Source: Mastacembelus armatus
Lineage: Eukaryota; Chordata; Actinopteri; Synbranchiformes; Mastacembelidae
Assembly (NCBI RefSeq): GCF_900324485.2
Contig: NC_046640.1
Location: 6,683,357 to 6,747,356, forward strand
Length of the DNA: 64,000 nucleotides
Direction: 5' to 3'
The position numbers were made by a program, and so were the translations under genes. Below the pieces are notes generated by a model. It searched no databases. It was not told the DNA's origin and worked only from the letters and a program-made list of their open reading frames with translations. Of this stretch, positions 1 to 10,899 are shown piece by piece. Numbering within the stretch: position 1 is the stretch's first letter; each line of letters begins with the position of its first letter.

Positions 1-1560
1 CTTTTAGTTTGTGGTTTTGTACTTTAAGTATAGCTTCTTTTCTGTCTGAGTCTAGAGCTCTCCCTTGCTGTGAAAGGTCATGACTTAGGTATCTAACTAA
101 CCGTTTTTTTTTTTTTTTTTACAACTAGTTTGCTCTTACTCACTCTGTGTCTCTGTTCTGCTAGAAACTTAAGCAGAGCTATGGTGTTTGTTTTGCATTG
201 TTCTTGTGTTTCAGAGCATATCAAAATTTAATTTACATACAAATACGTATTTGACTTCTTGCAGGAGGTGAAAACTTAGCTAAGTTAGCAGACATTACTT
301 GGGAAAAGATGGTAGAAGACTCACAATAACCCTGCGGAATCCGCGTCCAAGTCCATCTTTTGCCCGAAAACTCAAATGCAAATCAGAATTATCATTGTTT
401 GTCAACTTCAATAGAGAAAAATGCATTTGCCACATCAATGACAGTGAACCACTTTGGGCTGGGCTTGTCATTCAGCAGGGTGTGTGGGTCTGTTACCAGT
501 GGAGCTCTAGGTATCTCTGATAATGCCTGATTTTAGTAATGAGTCAAATACTGGTTTAATTCCTTCAGCAGCCTCAGGTTGTAGTGGATATTGTCTTTGA
601 AAGGGCCTGAAAGTACCTTTTGGTGTTATTTTAACAGGTTCTACTCCTTTGATTTTCCCTACATCTGCTGCTCCTGTAGACCATAAATATGAGGGAACTT
701 CCTTTAATTGATCTTCTTCCCCTGATGTTAGAGTGAACACTTCTACTCATTCTTTTACACTGAGATGTTTAGCTTTTGTTGTGATTGTACACCAGTTCAA
801 CTTTTTGCTATATGTGTCTACAGTGCGGTTGTAGAAAACATGAGGGTCACCTGGGACTGGCTCCCAGGCGGTCCCCACCTCTTCAGCCCTGGTTACAAAT
901 GCTTCTAAATCTTTCCACTCAGCTGTTGAAGGTTTAGCAAGTGAAATGTGTGGGCTCACCCACAATTTGAACAGTTTCTCTTCCTCAGGTTGTAGTCTGC
1001 ATGCTGCTGCTACATGTTTTACTAAAATGTGTTCTTTTGTAGTCAGTCTGAGTTTGTCTGGTGGATTACTAAGAACTGACCTACAAGCTCCTGTGTCACA
1101 CAGGAATTTTATTTTAACTCATTGCACCTACAATGTCACTTTTGGTTTTTCTTCGTACATCATGAGTTCAGTTACTCCTTCTAAGCTCAAAATCTTAGCT
1201 TCAGTCAGATGTGTGTCTCGTATCTCTTTATTCTGTTCAGTGTGTGTATTTTGCATCTGACCTTTTTTGCTGTCTAGTCATGCAGAGTAGCCTGCTCCTC
1301 CCTCCTGGTGCTCAGGGTGTGTCTTTCTCTGTGGGCAGCTCTTGGCCCAGTGTCCTGCTTTTCCACAGACGTAGCAGTAGTCATGATTAACTATCTGCTG
1401 TCTGCCAGGTCTCCGGCCACGACCTCGTCCCCGCCCCCTGCCCCGGCCATCAAACCATAACTTGTCCCCCTGAAAATAACACTCAGAAACCATTTCATTA
1501 TCACAGTCAGTGAAAAACACTTCAGCTGTTTTTCTAACTTTCTTTTGTGCTTTTGGGGGC
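1..1560 (-). mobile_element. Endogenous retrovirus remnant (gag nucleocapsid and pol part)
   Basis: A retroviral fossil on the minus strand. Seen: a glycine/arginine-rich stretch followed by a CCHC zinc knuckle (CYVCGKAGHWAKSC, about 1340-1390), typical of the nucleocapsid end of gag, then further left a stretch resembling the start of a reverse transcriptase (about 300-740). The order fits one element read leftwards. It is clearly broken, with several interruptions, and no LTR is visible in the window; the left part may continue outside it. A SINE-like repeat abuts the gag side near 1560. The style of the pol segment resembles class I/epsilon-like fish retroviruses, but this is a judgement by eye. 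The decay suggests an old insertion. Confidence 0.7.
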
Positions 1561-1765
1561 CACATATAGACACACAAAGACAGACAACCTCACACACTCA
1601 CACTCACTCCTACGGGCAATTTAGAGTCACCAATCAACCTAACATGCATGTTTTTGGAGTGTGGGAGGAAACCGGAGTACCTGGAGTAAACCCACACAAG
1701 CACAGGGAGAACATGCAAACTCCACACAGAAAGGCCGGGATGCGAACCCGCGACATTCTTGCTGA
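1561..1765 (-). repeat. tRNA-like teleost SINE fragment
   Basis: Carries the very common teleost interspersed block whose plus-strand landmarks are GGCAATTTAGAGTCACCAAT, ACATGCATGTTTTTGGA, GTGGGAGGAAACC and ACATGCAAACTCCACACAG. The tRNA-like head would lie at the right end, making this a minus-strand copy. The same family recurs near 51.6 and 62.1 kb, and its 3' end is seen near 15.2, 21.35 and 29.87 kb. Confidence 0.7.
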
Positions 1766-1834
1766 GAAGTGTTTCAGTTATACTAAAGTAAGGTGGATTA
1801 GGTCACAGGAGGGTAAACATTTTAATTTTTCTAA

Positions 1835-1945
1835 CAATTACTAATTACTAATCACTAAGTATTACTAATCATTAAGTATTACTAATCACTAAGTATTACT
1901 AATTACTAAGTATTACTAATCACTAAGTATTACTAATCGCGATTA
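1835..1945. repeat. 17-bp minisatellite, copy 1
   Basis: Tandem units of about 17 bp with consensus TACTAATCACTAAGTAT and single-base variants, ending in a short ATCGCGATT-like block. The same array sits at the same distance from the 3' end of all three CFAP210-like genes, so it was duplicated with them. Confidence 0.85.
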
Positions 1946-2135
1946 AAAATTTGAATCGTTGGTCAGCACTAATGGGACAGCAGTTATTATAATAGAACAG
2001 AATAAAAATAGATTTCCATTTCATTCAATGAAGCTCAATAAAATTTCATTTACAGATACTGACATACCATCTATAAAAATATATGTAAAAACAATAAAGT
2101 AATCTCAACAAATTTCATATATTAAGGTGAAGCAT

Positions 2136-3966
2136 TTAGAATACTATAATGAAAGCGCCAACAAAATCGTTTTGATCAAGTACTTGGCGACGGCGGGAAG
2201 GAAAAACTTCCTGTAACGGAAGAAACCTCCTACAGAACAGGCTCAGTTTGGGTGGCCATCTGCCTTGACTGGTCGGGGTGACCGGAGAGTTTACTTGCTT
2301 GTTTTTGCCAGTTGGGATGGGTGGGAGGCGTATCTGTGCCACAGAGAGCTTAAGTGGTTCCAGCTTCTTGACTGTCTGGTGTTCCTTGGTTATTCTGGGT
2401 AATTTCTGTCCTGTACCTTTAGCCTGGTAGCTGGGCTGCTTCACAACTAACTCCCCTGTGGCAGACTTTAACTTCGGTGCTGTGGAAATTGGTGGCAAGT
2501 GAATGGGTGGCTTAGCCACTTTACTGCGCTGCATACGTTTGCTAGTTTTACTTGTGTCTTTGATGAAGTTGCCGGGCTCCTCACCATCTAAAAGGAAGCC
2601 ATGCCCCCCTGTTCTTACTGCTAAAAGCACTGCAGCATTTCTTTGACTTGCTGCTGCCTTGTCAATTTCACTCTGGATGTAGTCCTGGAGCTGCTTCTTC
2701 CGCGCTGCAGCCTGTTCAGCATCCCTCACCTCAGCGTCGTGTTCCTCTCTCTTCAGCTTTTCATAGTGGGCACGCTTTAAAGCTGCCAGATTGTCATTAA
2801 AGATCTGGCACTGCTTATTATTTTCCCATTTGCGCTGAGCTTCTAGCATTTGTTTTTCTAGAAACAGCCTGTCAGCCTCTTTCTGGGCCTGAAAGCAGTT
2901 CTGGATGGTCTCTTTCTCTGCCTTTGCCTTCTGCTTTTTCTGATCTATCATAGCCTCTCTGTGAGCATAAATATCCTTTAACACTGCAGCCCTCTTCTCC
3001 TCTCTCTCCTTCTGCTGCTTTGCCACTTCAGCGTCTTGTTTAGCCATTTCTTCAGAAATCTCCAGCTCTCTCTGTGCTCTAGCAGCATCCTGCTCTCTCA
3101 TTCTGACTGCATATTTGTCTGTCACAGTTTTAATTGGTACCTGCCGCTTTCTGAACTTTTCTGCCAGGTGCTCTTTTTGTTGCTGCAGCATTTGTTCTTT
3201 GTCAAGCTGATGACGTTGTCTTACTTCTTCCTCCTTGGCCAGTATCTGTGCCTCTGTTTCTCTCTGCAGTTTTCTGCTGGACATCTGCTCCTGCATATGT
3301 TTCAAATACATTTTCTTTGAGTCTTGTTCTCTTTGGGCCTGATTTTTTAACTCCTGTGCAGGCAATTCATCGAGATTCCTCAGCTGATCTCTCTCTTCCT
3401 TTTCCTGCTGCATCTTTTTCTCTCTCTGTTGTCTCTTCTCCTTTATTTGCTCCGTCCAAAAAGCAGCCAGAGCCCGGTTGTGGAGTTGCTTCTTACAAGC
3501 GTCCTCCTGTTCTCGTCTCTGAGCTTCTTCACTTTCTCGAATCATCTCCAGGTTAGGCTGACTTCTCTGCTCTCTAGCAATTCTCTGTTTCTCTTGCTGA
3601 TATTTGATCAGTGCCTCGTTCTCTTTCTGCACATAAGTCCTTTGGAGTGCGCTGTTGAATTTTCGGACACAGCCATTCTGGTGGAACCTCATCAAATTGT
3701 CTTTGTCGATCATTTTCTGCGTGTCCTGTTTCTGCAGTTCCCTCTCCTCTGCAGCAATTTGATTAAAATATTCCTTCTTTTCCTGTTCCTTGAGTTTTAG
3801 TTTTTCTAGACGCTTTCTTTGTTGTGTTTTCAAATAGGATTTGTCGAGTTTGGCAAACTGAGCCCGAGCATTCATGTCTACCATTTCCTGTCTGGTGTAC
3901 ATTTTGGACCTGGGCAGGTTGACTATTGACTGGATTTTTTCCCAGTAAGCCCTGCTCAAAATGATT
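2136..3966 (-). pseudogene. CFAP210-like coiled-coil gene, copy 1, 5'-truncated
   Basis: The open frame is nearly identical to the copies at 18.3-20.0 and 26.8-28.5 kb but lacks their first codons (MLPTEE). Homology stops at about 3966 inside the N-terminal codons and unrelated sequence follows, so there is no ATG and no promoter. At the C-terminus a 14-bp block rich in TTTTG, present in the other copies, is absent; the frame therefore runs about 40 residues past the usual stop into former 3'UTR. Several substitutions (for example D for A in the DNLMRF segment) make it the most diverged copy. The long helix is otherwise uninterrupted, so loss of function is recent, or a fused transcript is still made. 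I treat it as a pseudogene because start and promoter are missing. Confidence 0.75.
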
Positions 3967-4116
3967 TCTATAACAATATAAAGTTCCAGTAATTACATAT
4001 TCATAGAGAAACACCCGATCACGAGTGAAACACATAGAGCTAATTAAACTTAAATAGTACGCCAAGCAACAACTAAGCCCTTATTTGTAAAATAGTCAAT
4101 CCGAAAATAATAGATT
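3966..4116. repeat. Left 150-bp direct repeat flanking U4 copy A
   Basis: Begins TTCTATAACAATATAAAG and ends at AATAATAGATT. It matches 4289-4445 in direct orientation with few differences. The left copy abuts exactly the truncated 5' end of CFAP210-like copy 1. Confidence 0.85.
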
Positions 4117-4136
4117 GTTGTTTGTCTTAATTCTCC

Positions 4137-4281
4137 ATCCTTTCGCAGTGGCAGTATTGTAGCCTATGAGGTTTGTCCGAGGCGCGATTATTGCTAGTTG
4201 AAAACTTCACCCAATACCCCGCCTTGACGACTTGAAATATAGTCGGTGATGGCAATTTTTGATGGTCTCTAAGGAGACTGA
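4137..4281 (+). ncRNA. U4 spliceosomal snRNA, copy A (probable pseudogene)
   Basis: 145 nt, matching vertebrate U4 from the GCAGTGGCAGTAT 5' region through GAGGTTTGTCCGAGGCGCGA (5' stem-loop), AATACCCCGCC, the AATTTTTGA Sm site and the terminal GTCTCTAAGGAGACTG hairpin. It differs from copies B-D and from human U4 at a conserved base (GTATTGTAG instead of GTATCGTAG). Only about 20 bp of the upstream flank of the other copies is kept, so the proximal sequence element near -55 is missing. It is probably not transcribed from its own promoter. Confidence 0.85.
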
Positions 4282-4288
4282 TGAGTTT

Positions 4289-4445
4289 GTTCTATAACAA
4301 TATAAAGTTCCTTAACAGTATTTATACATTCATAGAGAAACACCCGATCACGAGTGAAACACATAGAGCTAATTAAAGTTAAATAGTACGCCAAGCAACA
4401 ACTAAGCCCTTATTTGTAAAACACTCAATCCGAAAATAATAGATT
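4289..4445. repeat. Right 150-bp direct repeat flanking U4 copy A
   Basis: Second copy of 3966-4116, with a few base changes and about 6 extra bases. The 172-bp segment between the repeats (4117-4288) is the U4 gene plus short flanks. Confidence 0.85.
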
Positions 4446-4617
4446 TGAAATATATATAAATTAGATATGTTAACTTAAAGACGGATTTTAGCGAACAAAA
4501 CCTTAAAAATGTTGTGATATGAAAACTGTAGTGTAAACAGAGTAACCTACTGTTAAATAACAGTTGTAGAAATTGGGCATAAAAAAAATTTAGATTTTAA
4601 ATAAATTAATTAATTTT

Positions 4618-6967
4618 TTAAGTGGTCATACTCACTACAAACTTACCAAGAACGATGTTCCGTAACTGCAAGCTTCTAAAGCTGATCTTCCCATTTACTC
4701 CACGCATATTCATATTCCTGGCCAGCGAGTTTGTTATTGTTGCTCTCATTATTCTCCAAACTCCATCCCTGGTGTCCGTCCCACATTTCATTGCCAATAT
4801 GCTTATCTGTGAATTAGCATTTAATTGAATCATTGTTATTGTAAATTGTTAATGTAAATTATATCATTTCCCCACCCCCACTTGTTCCACATAGGAGAAA
4901 TTTTGAAAAATGTTGGTACCCAGACAGCAGATGGTACCCACTGACTTCCATAATATTTTTTACCAATGTTACCTTCAACTCTCTGGTTACCAACATTCCT
5001 CAAAATGTCTTCTTTGTGTTCATCCAAAGAAACCCACTTATACAAGCTTAAAAGTAAATGATGAGTAAATTTTCATTTTTGTGTGAACTTCATTTAAGAA
5101 CAAGAACAGGCATATATATTAAAACAATAAGCCTTTGGTAAGCCTAAACAAAACAGTTTAAACATTTATACATCTATATCTGGAGTATAACTGACTTACC
5201 AGTTGCATTTGAAAGTCAGGAAATTTCCTCAGTCTCTCCTCCAGGTTTTGCAGAGACTGAAGATCAGCTACTGGCAGTAGGTTTGATTCAAGACCTATGT
5301 CTTCTTCACTGACAGATTTTAGACCCTGAACTGTCCTATATATTATCTTCATTTGGTCCATCATGATCTCTTGATTTGTGAGAATGTTACGCAGGAGGGC
5401 TGAAACAAGAGCAAGAAACTAAAATAAACCACCTAAATCCATATGGTACACAAGATGTAAAAGTGGTACACAATAGTATCACATTTCCCAATGAACAAAT
5501 ACTTACAAGTATCAAGAAAAGTTTGAGGTCTTAATGGTCCATGTGGCTGGTGGTAAACATTCCCTCTCTGATGCATATCAGGGGAAGTGCAGCTTTTCTG
5601 CAGTGGGTCAGGGGGAGTATGACCTCTCTCAAACAAGTCAGGAGAAATACTGCTTCTCTGATTCGGGTCAGGAGAAGTGTGGACTTTCTGAAACAGGTGA
5701 GCAGTTGTGTGGCTTCTCTGAAGTGGATCAGAGGAAGTCTGGCCTCTCTGAAATGGCTCAGCAGTTGCACCATTTCTCTGTCGTGTATCAGGGGAAGTGC
5801 AGCCTCTGTGAAACAAGTCAGCAGTGGTGTGGTTTATCTGAAGCGGGTCAGGGAAAGTATGGACTTTCTGAAATGGCTCAGTAGTTGTGCGGCTTTTCTG
5901 AAGTGGATCAGGGGAATTGCGGCCTCTCTGAAATGAGTCAGCAGTTGTTTGGCTTCTTCGAAGTGGATGAGACGAAGTCTGGCCTCTCTGAAACGGCTCA
6001 GCAGTTGCACCATTTCTCTGTTGTGAATCAGGGGAAGCGTGACCTCTCTGAAGCAGGTCACGTGGAGTGCAATCTTTGTCAAACAAGTTGGGAGAAGTAC
6101 AGCTTGTGTGGAATATCTGAAGCGGGTCAGGGTTAATGTGGCTTCTCACAAGTGGATCAGCAGTTGCATCGTGTCTTCGAGGCAGGTGAGAACGTGTGTG
6201 GGTCCTCTTAGGTACGTTAGAAGCATGATGACTTTGGGAATTACGAGGGACATTTGGTAAACTATGTGGGGGTTTGCAGAAAGATAGAACAGATCATTTT
6301 CGGCATTTCACAAGTTAAATTCATCAATTACCTTACTCAAAATAACAACAACTGATACTGCCTACAAGTTTGTTGCTTTTGATTTGGCCAACACAGACTT
6401 CTGAGCAGATCCAGACTTCTGGAACGAGTGAAAGATCTTTGGAGCTCTAGGCAGTTCTTCTGTTCTGTTCAGAGAAAGAGAGAGAAGCTAAATGTAACAT
6501 ATTAGAAATAAGTAAACAAAAAAGAAAATTTATGGAAAGTTACCTTTTCTTTGCATTATCTTTTGACCGATCAAAACTGATTTCTTCATCCTCATCTTCT
6601 CCAGGAAAAAGTATGTTCTTCGGGCTAAATAATTACTTTGTTACTTACATATGTGCCACATGTTACAATACAGTGACTAAATGTAATCATGGATTATAAA
6701 TAAAGACAACTTACTTCCTTCTTCATTTTGCTTTTATTTGGGAATCCTCTCCATCTGTTGCAAGGTCTGTGTGTTCAACAGCTTCAGGTAGTTTTAATCT
6801 TGCCTCACCGTAACTGTCTGCAAAAGATTACAATAACTAGCAGTTATATATGTGTGTGTGTTAAGACCAACGCATCAGAAACGTCTTAAAACACAATCTA
6901 TAAAGTTATACTTACTTGATGTAAATATAATTCTGACCCTGTGTGGAGCCCATCCTTCCCCAGGTTG
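4618..6967 (-). pseudogene. Second gene of the CACTA element: repeat-rich protein ending in a DUF4806-like domain
   Basis: Six exons can be chained on the minus strand with GT/AG ends and matching phases: 6916-6967 (WAPHRVRI segment), 6715-6817 (YGEARLKLPEA), 6544-6624 (acidic, FPGEDEDEEISFD), 6366-6464 (EELPRAPKIF), 5507-6261, 5200-5399, 4618-4806. Exon 5507-6261 is a 60-bp tandem repeat coding about a dozen 20-residue units of the pattern SPDPLQRSHTTADLFQRG. The last two exons give LQSLQNLEERLRKFPDF, then a split GVWRIMRATI and GKISFRSLQL, which resembles DUF4806. The frame has an in-frame TGA near the end of exon 6715-6817 (after QIKAK), so this copy looks decayed or starts further downstream. 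The same arrangement beside a transposase suggests an accessory element protein. The 5' end is unresolved. Confidence 0.6.
4840..5095. mobile_element. Palindromic MITE (Angel-like)
   Basis: Two arms mirror each other: TTTTGAAAAATGTTGGTACC and GATGGTACCCACTGACTTCC on the left, versus GGTTACCAACATTCCTCAAA and AAATGTCTTCTTTGTGTTCA on the right, ending in GATGAGTAAATTTTCATTTT. This is the well-known fish hairpin-forming repeat type with a long inverted repeat. It lies inside the last intron of the DUF4806-like gene. The family name is from memory. Confidence 0.6.
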
Positions 6968-7332
6968 CTAATGTAATTTATTAATTTGTGTATCTTTTTT
7001 AAAATAATCTGCAGGGACACATTTGAATGGACAAAGTGAGAAGACACTTTTTTTTGGATCTGTAATTGCACACAACATGTACCACAGATACAAAGAGAGC
7101 CACAAAAAATAAACTACAGATTTACTGGACCCATGATAACAAAAAATTTATTATGTACCATGTAACTCAATAGCTGCTGAGTGGTTTGTTTAAATGCAGC
7201 AAAGGTATAACAAACTTGTCATGAAATGGCAGTCTGACATACTTTTGCACACTCTCCGCTATCTGAAAATGTTTCACAGTCATAGACAAGTTAGAAACCA
7301 TGAAGATGCCTAACTCCCTAGTCGTCAAAAGT

Positions 7333-9186
7333 CTATTCAAAGAATGATTCTTGGCATCTGTATTCCCTACCTACAATATATTCCACTCCACTATCAACAA
7401 TAATATTTTCAACCAAAACAAACCTATACTTTATTTTGATGCAGGAATCTCTATTTGTAGCTTTGATAACTGCACCATCCATGGACAACACTTTAAACTG
7501 TTTAACGTCTCCCATGAAAAACTGCGGTACTGGTCCTTCAGTATGTTCCGATTTATGATCTTTGGATGTCTGTGCTTTAAGGTTACAGTTGGAACTGGCT
7601 TCATCATTTTCAGACAACCTGCGGATAACTTGTGTCAACGGATTACGTGGGCCTCTAACCAGTTTTTTAAGATGACCCAAGAAATTCTCATACGGAAAAG
7701 ATGAAAATAAGTCCAAATTACCATGGATTTTTACATCTTCACATAGATGCACCAAACCATGAAAATTGTAAACTAAAAATTCTGGTCCATATAGCCGACC
7801 AAAATGTTCAACAAAAGATACCAAAAGAGATTTGGCCAGATTGTTCATCGTCAAACAATATTCTGGACTCAGTAATATGAATACACCAACTGACAAAAGC
7901 ATGAAATTGTCATATATTTGAGACTTTAACACACCCTTCAGTGCAACAGGCCCAGTGTACAGCAGGAACTGGCGAAACTCTGAAGCCTTCCACCTACTTC
8001 TTTCAGCCAGTGTACGTGGTCTTCTAGTGAACTCTGAAGGAATGTAATCCCTCAAAGAAAGCAGTCTCTCTGAAATCAAGGAAGCTTGACTGTTTGACAT
8101 ACGACAACGCAGGGGTCCAGGAGGACCCATCCACAAATCAAGCAGACGCCTCATAACCCCTAAACATACTAAGTGCATGTAATCGTAAGGGAAGCTGGCA
8201 ACCATGTCAATATTAAGGTCAGCCAAAGGTGAGTGTTCATGGTGGTGTTCTACATCTGTATTTTGTCTAAAGCATTCATCAGTTCTACGCCTTGCATTTA
8301 AATCAGGGAATGTCATTCGATGTCCTATACGGACACCAGTTTGGTGACACTTGTCACATCCATGGTATGCGCAGTGTGATTTCACACCTTTGACAAAGGC
8401 TCGGGCTGGGGTGTCACATACAACAGAGCAAATGTTCAAAAAGAACCTCTTTCCCTGATAAACAAACCCACTGCTCAGTGACTTTAATTCACTCACCAGA
8501 TGTTGCAAATACTCTGACAAAGACTTTGGTTTAGTGTTGCCACAAAAAAGACCAATCAGCACTGGTTTCTCGCTGTACCCCTGCAACATACCAAGAATGG
8601 GCCAAAACTGAGTACTACTACTTTTGAACAGGGGTAAACCGTCAAAATTCAGCTGTAATTTAAACGAGTGTCTATTTGGGACCACACACCACACCTTATT
8701 CAACAGTTCATAAAATGAATTTAGTATTCCAAAGTAGTGAAACAATCCACCTGATAAAGTTTCTATGTTGTATGTTGTTCTTGTTTTAAGTAATGTTCTC
8801 CCATCTTTTGGCAGAGAGGGATAGTGAACTTGTAAAATGCAAAGCAGGGCTGATAACGCAATCAGGGGAATGCTAAATTCAGTGGCCCAGTCAGCAAGAG
8901 AATCCCTCAAGTCATCAATAGTGTCACTGCATGCATCACTATGCTCCATTTCCTCCTCATCAGACACAAACCTATCCTTTGGAATCTGCACGTCCCCTCC
9001 ATCTCTGCTGCCCTGCAACTCCTCCTCAAACCATATAGAAGTTTCATCATGTAGACGCTCTGTATAATTTCTTTCAAAGTCCTGACTGCTCAACTCAGTA
9101 TCTATTGACTGTATTAGTTCATCAACTTTTTTTAATGCCCGTCTTCTCATATTGCTCCTCTCATTGTAACTCCAATTACCCTCCAT
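7333..9186 (-). CDS. CACTA/EnSpm transposase (tnp2-like), intact ORF
   Basis: A 617-residue open frame from the ATG at 9186 (MEGNWSYNER); the frame is open a little upstream, and a splice acceptor (CCTACAG, exon from about 9225) suggests a 5'UTR intron. The N-terminal 100 residues are acidic and charged. From about residue 170 come the animal CACTA hallmarks: LNFDGLPLFKSSSTQFWPIL, LIGLFCGNTKPKSLSEYLQH, FLNICSVVCDTPARAFVKG, a CAYHGCDKC cysteine cluster, SPLADLNIDMVASFPYDYMH and RWKASEFRQFLLYTGPVALK, with FHGLVHLCEDV near the C-terminus. These carry the acidic residues expected of an RNase H-like catalytic core. There is no interruption, so it may be recently active. It would cut and paste the element in the nucleus. 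Its partner gene lies just downstream on the same strand. Length and motif order fit tnp2-like transposases of animals. Confidence 0.85.
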   Translation of the reverse strand: MEGNWSYNERSNMRRRALKKVDELIQSIDTELSSQDFERNYTERLHDETSIWFEEELQGSRDGGDVQIPKDRFVSDEEEMEHSDACSDTIDDLRDSLADWATEFSIPLIALSALLCILQVHYPSLPKDGRTLLKTRTTYNIETLSGGLFHYFGILNSFYELLNKVWCVVPNRHSFKLQLNFDGLPLFKSSSTQFWPILGMLQGYSEKPVLIGLFCGNTKPKSLSEYLQHLVSELKSLSSGFVYQGKRFFLNICSVVCDTPARAFVKGVKSHCAYHGCDKCHQTGVRIGHRMTFPDLNARRRTDECFRQNTDVEHHHEHSPLADLNIDMVASFPYDYMHLVCLGVMRRLLDLWMGPPGPLRCRMSNSQASLISERLLSLRDYIPSEFTRRPRTLAERSRWKASEFRQFLLYTGPVALKGVLKSQIYDNFMLLSVGVFILLSPEYCLTMNNLAKSLLVSFVEHFGRLYGPEFLVYNFHGLVHLCEDVKIHGNLDLFSSFPYENFLGHLKKLVRGPRNPLTQVIRRLSENDEASSNCNLKAQTSKDHKSEHTEGPVPQFFMGDVKQFKVLSMDGAVIKATNRDSCIKIKYRFVLVENIIVDSGVEYIVGREYRCQESFFE

Positions 9187-9321
9187 ACCAACAGCCTGTC
9201 TCAAATTTCTTGCTCAAGCACAGTCCTGTAGGAAAAGAGAGAAAAAAAAAGATTAACATTGAAGATGCCTATTCAACTAATCAATATTTACCTACATATG
9301 ATAATACTGTAGCTCTAAAAC

Positions 9322-9531
9322 TGTTTTATTAATAATTTTATTAGATCATAAAATGTAAGTGCTTCTAGGCCAGAGGCTTTCTTATTGTTTTATTTATGTG
9401 TACAAACATGGTTTAAAACTTTTTCATTCACCAGCCAATTTGGCTACTCAATATTTAAGTAATTACAGGCCATTCAGAAGGTCTACTAGCTGAAACTAAA
9501 ATATCAAAAATATCCTGATTATCAAGGTCAC
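9322..9531. repeat. Direct repeat, first copy (210 bp)
   Basis: Begins CTGTTTTATTAATAATTTTA and runs to CCTGATTATCAAGGTC. It is repeated almost unchanged at 9870-10079. It lies upstream of the transposase first coding exon. Confidence 0.85.
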
Positions 9532-9736
9532 AGATTACATTTAGATATAATTAAATCTTATTGTACAACCATTGAATCATTTTCAGCTTTACAAGTGAAT
9601 CACTGTTACTGATTTCGCTGTGATTTTTCCTATCATTTTGACAGCATTACATTGTTCCGCACATCGGATAGAAAGCACCAGACATTCCGCAGACCGGTCT
9701 ATGGTCTGTACTGGCGGTCTCAAGTCCAAGGCAGCA

Positions 9737-10230
9737 GTTATATTAACAGAGTTAACAAGATGTGGTTTGAAATAACCGCCAAATGCCGTTAAAAGTCGAC
9801 CGTGGCGGGACTACCGCTGGCTCGGTTCATGCTCGACACTTTCTTTATGTCTTTATTAAGAAGACATAAACTGTTTTATTAATAATTTTGTTAGATCATA
9901 AAATGTAAGTGCTTCTAGGCCAGAGGCTTTCTTATTGTTTTATTTAGGTGTACAAACAGGGTTTAAAACATTTTCATTCGCCAGCCAATTTGGCTACTCA
10001 ATATTTAAGTTATTACAGGCCATTCAGAAGGTCTACTAGCTGAAACTAAAATATCAAAAATATCCTGATTATCAAGGTCTTTATTTCTTTATTGTTCTAT
10101 ACAGAATAATAAAGAAGAAGACAAAGAAAGTGTCGAGCATGAACCGAGCCAGCGGTAGTCCCGCCACGGTCGATTTTTAACAGCATTTGGCGGTTATTTC
10201 AAACCACATCTTGTTAACTCTGTTAATTTC
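9737..10230. repeat. Fold-back: 120-bp inverted arms around a copied 210-bp segment
   Basis: Left arm (about 9737-9860, containing TTAACAGAGTTAACAAGATG and GACCGTGGCGGGACTACCGC) is the reverse complement of the right arm (about 10105-10230) with only a few mismatches. The loop holds the second copy of the 9322-9531 repeat. An RNA across it would form a hairpin of about 120 bp. Confidence 0.85.
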
Positions 10231-10899
10231 AATTCCTCATTTAAAAAAAAACAAATATTAATGCAAAAGTCTTAAATCTTGTCATTGATATTTGTCCAGG
10301 TTAAATAAAAATACTACAGTAAGAGAGTAGTACACACATGGCATCGAAGACTTGATCTGTCTCGGCAGGAGTGCAAAGAGACCACGTATCTACAATATCT
10401 AATATGTATTATTATGTATTTTAATATTATATTATATATTAGGTTAGTTGTACACAACATACAACTTTCCTTACCTGAACAGCGGTTGCCTGACAGACTT
10501 CTTCACTCTTCAGCGGGAGAAAACTAATTTCAACCGACGCTGTGTCACGTGAACCTCATCCACCAACCAGAAAACCTGCCGTTACCATGGAGATCGCACC
10601 AAAATAAAAAAATCGACCGCCAAGTTCTAACGTTACATATTTTCAAATAAACTACGATTTAGGAAAAATGTTATATATTTAGTAAGATTATAGATTTTGT
10701 GGCACTTAAACTAAAAAGTATTGAAAATATAGACAATTTCATTAGATTTTTTTTTAAAAATATAAATTTACAAAAACTAATTAAAATAAATACATAAATA
10801 ATACTTCGTAAGCTAATTCAAATTTATTGATTATTTAATTTTGTGAACATTGCTGAAAAGTAAACACTATTAATTATTTTTCATTTTTATAATCATAGC

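Noticed and set aside
1838-1940. Regular short repeats resembling a CRISPR array
   Set aside because: Units are contiguous 17-mers without unique spacers, in a vertebrate genome; it is a minisatellite.
3036-3800. Plus-strand frames rich in Ser/Leu/Phe opposite the CFAP210-like copies
   Set aside because: Antisense reading of the Glu/Lys-rich coiled coil; same shadows appear in all three copies.
5534-6136. Several overlapping plus-strand frames with cysteine/serine repeats
   Set aside because: Reverse readings of the 60-bp repeat exon, whose minus-strand frame alone continues across spliced exons.
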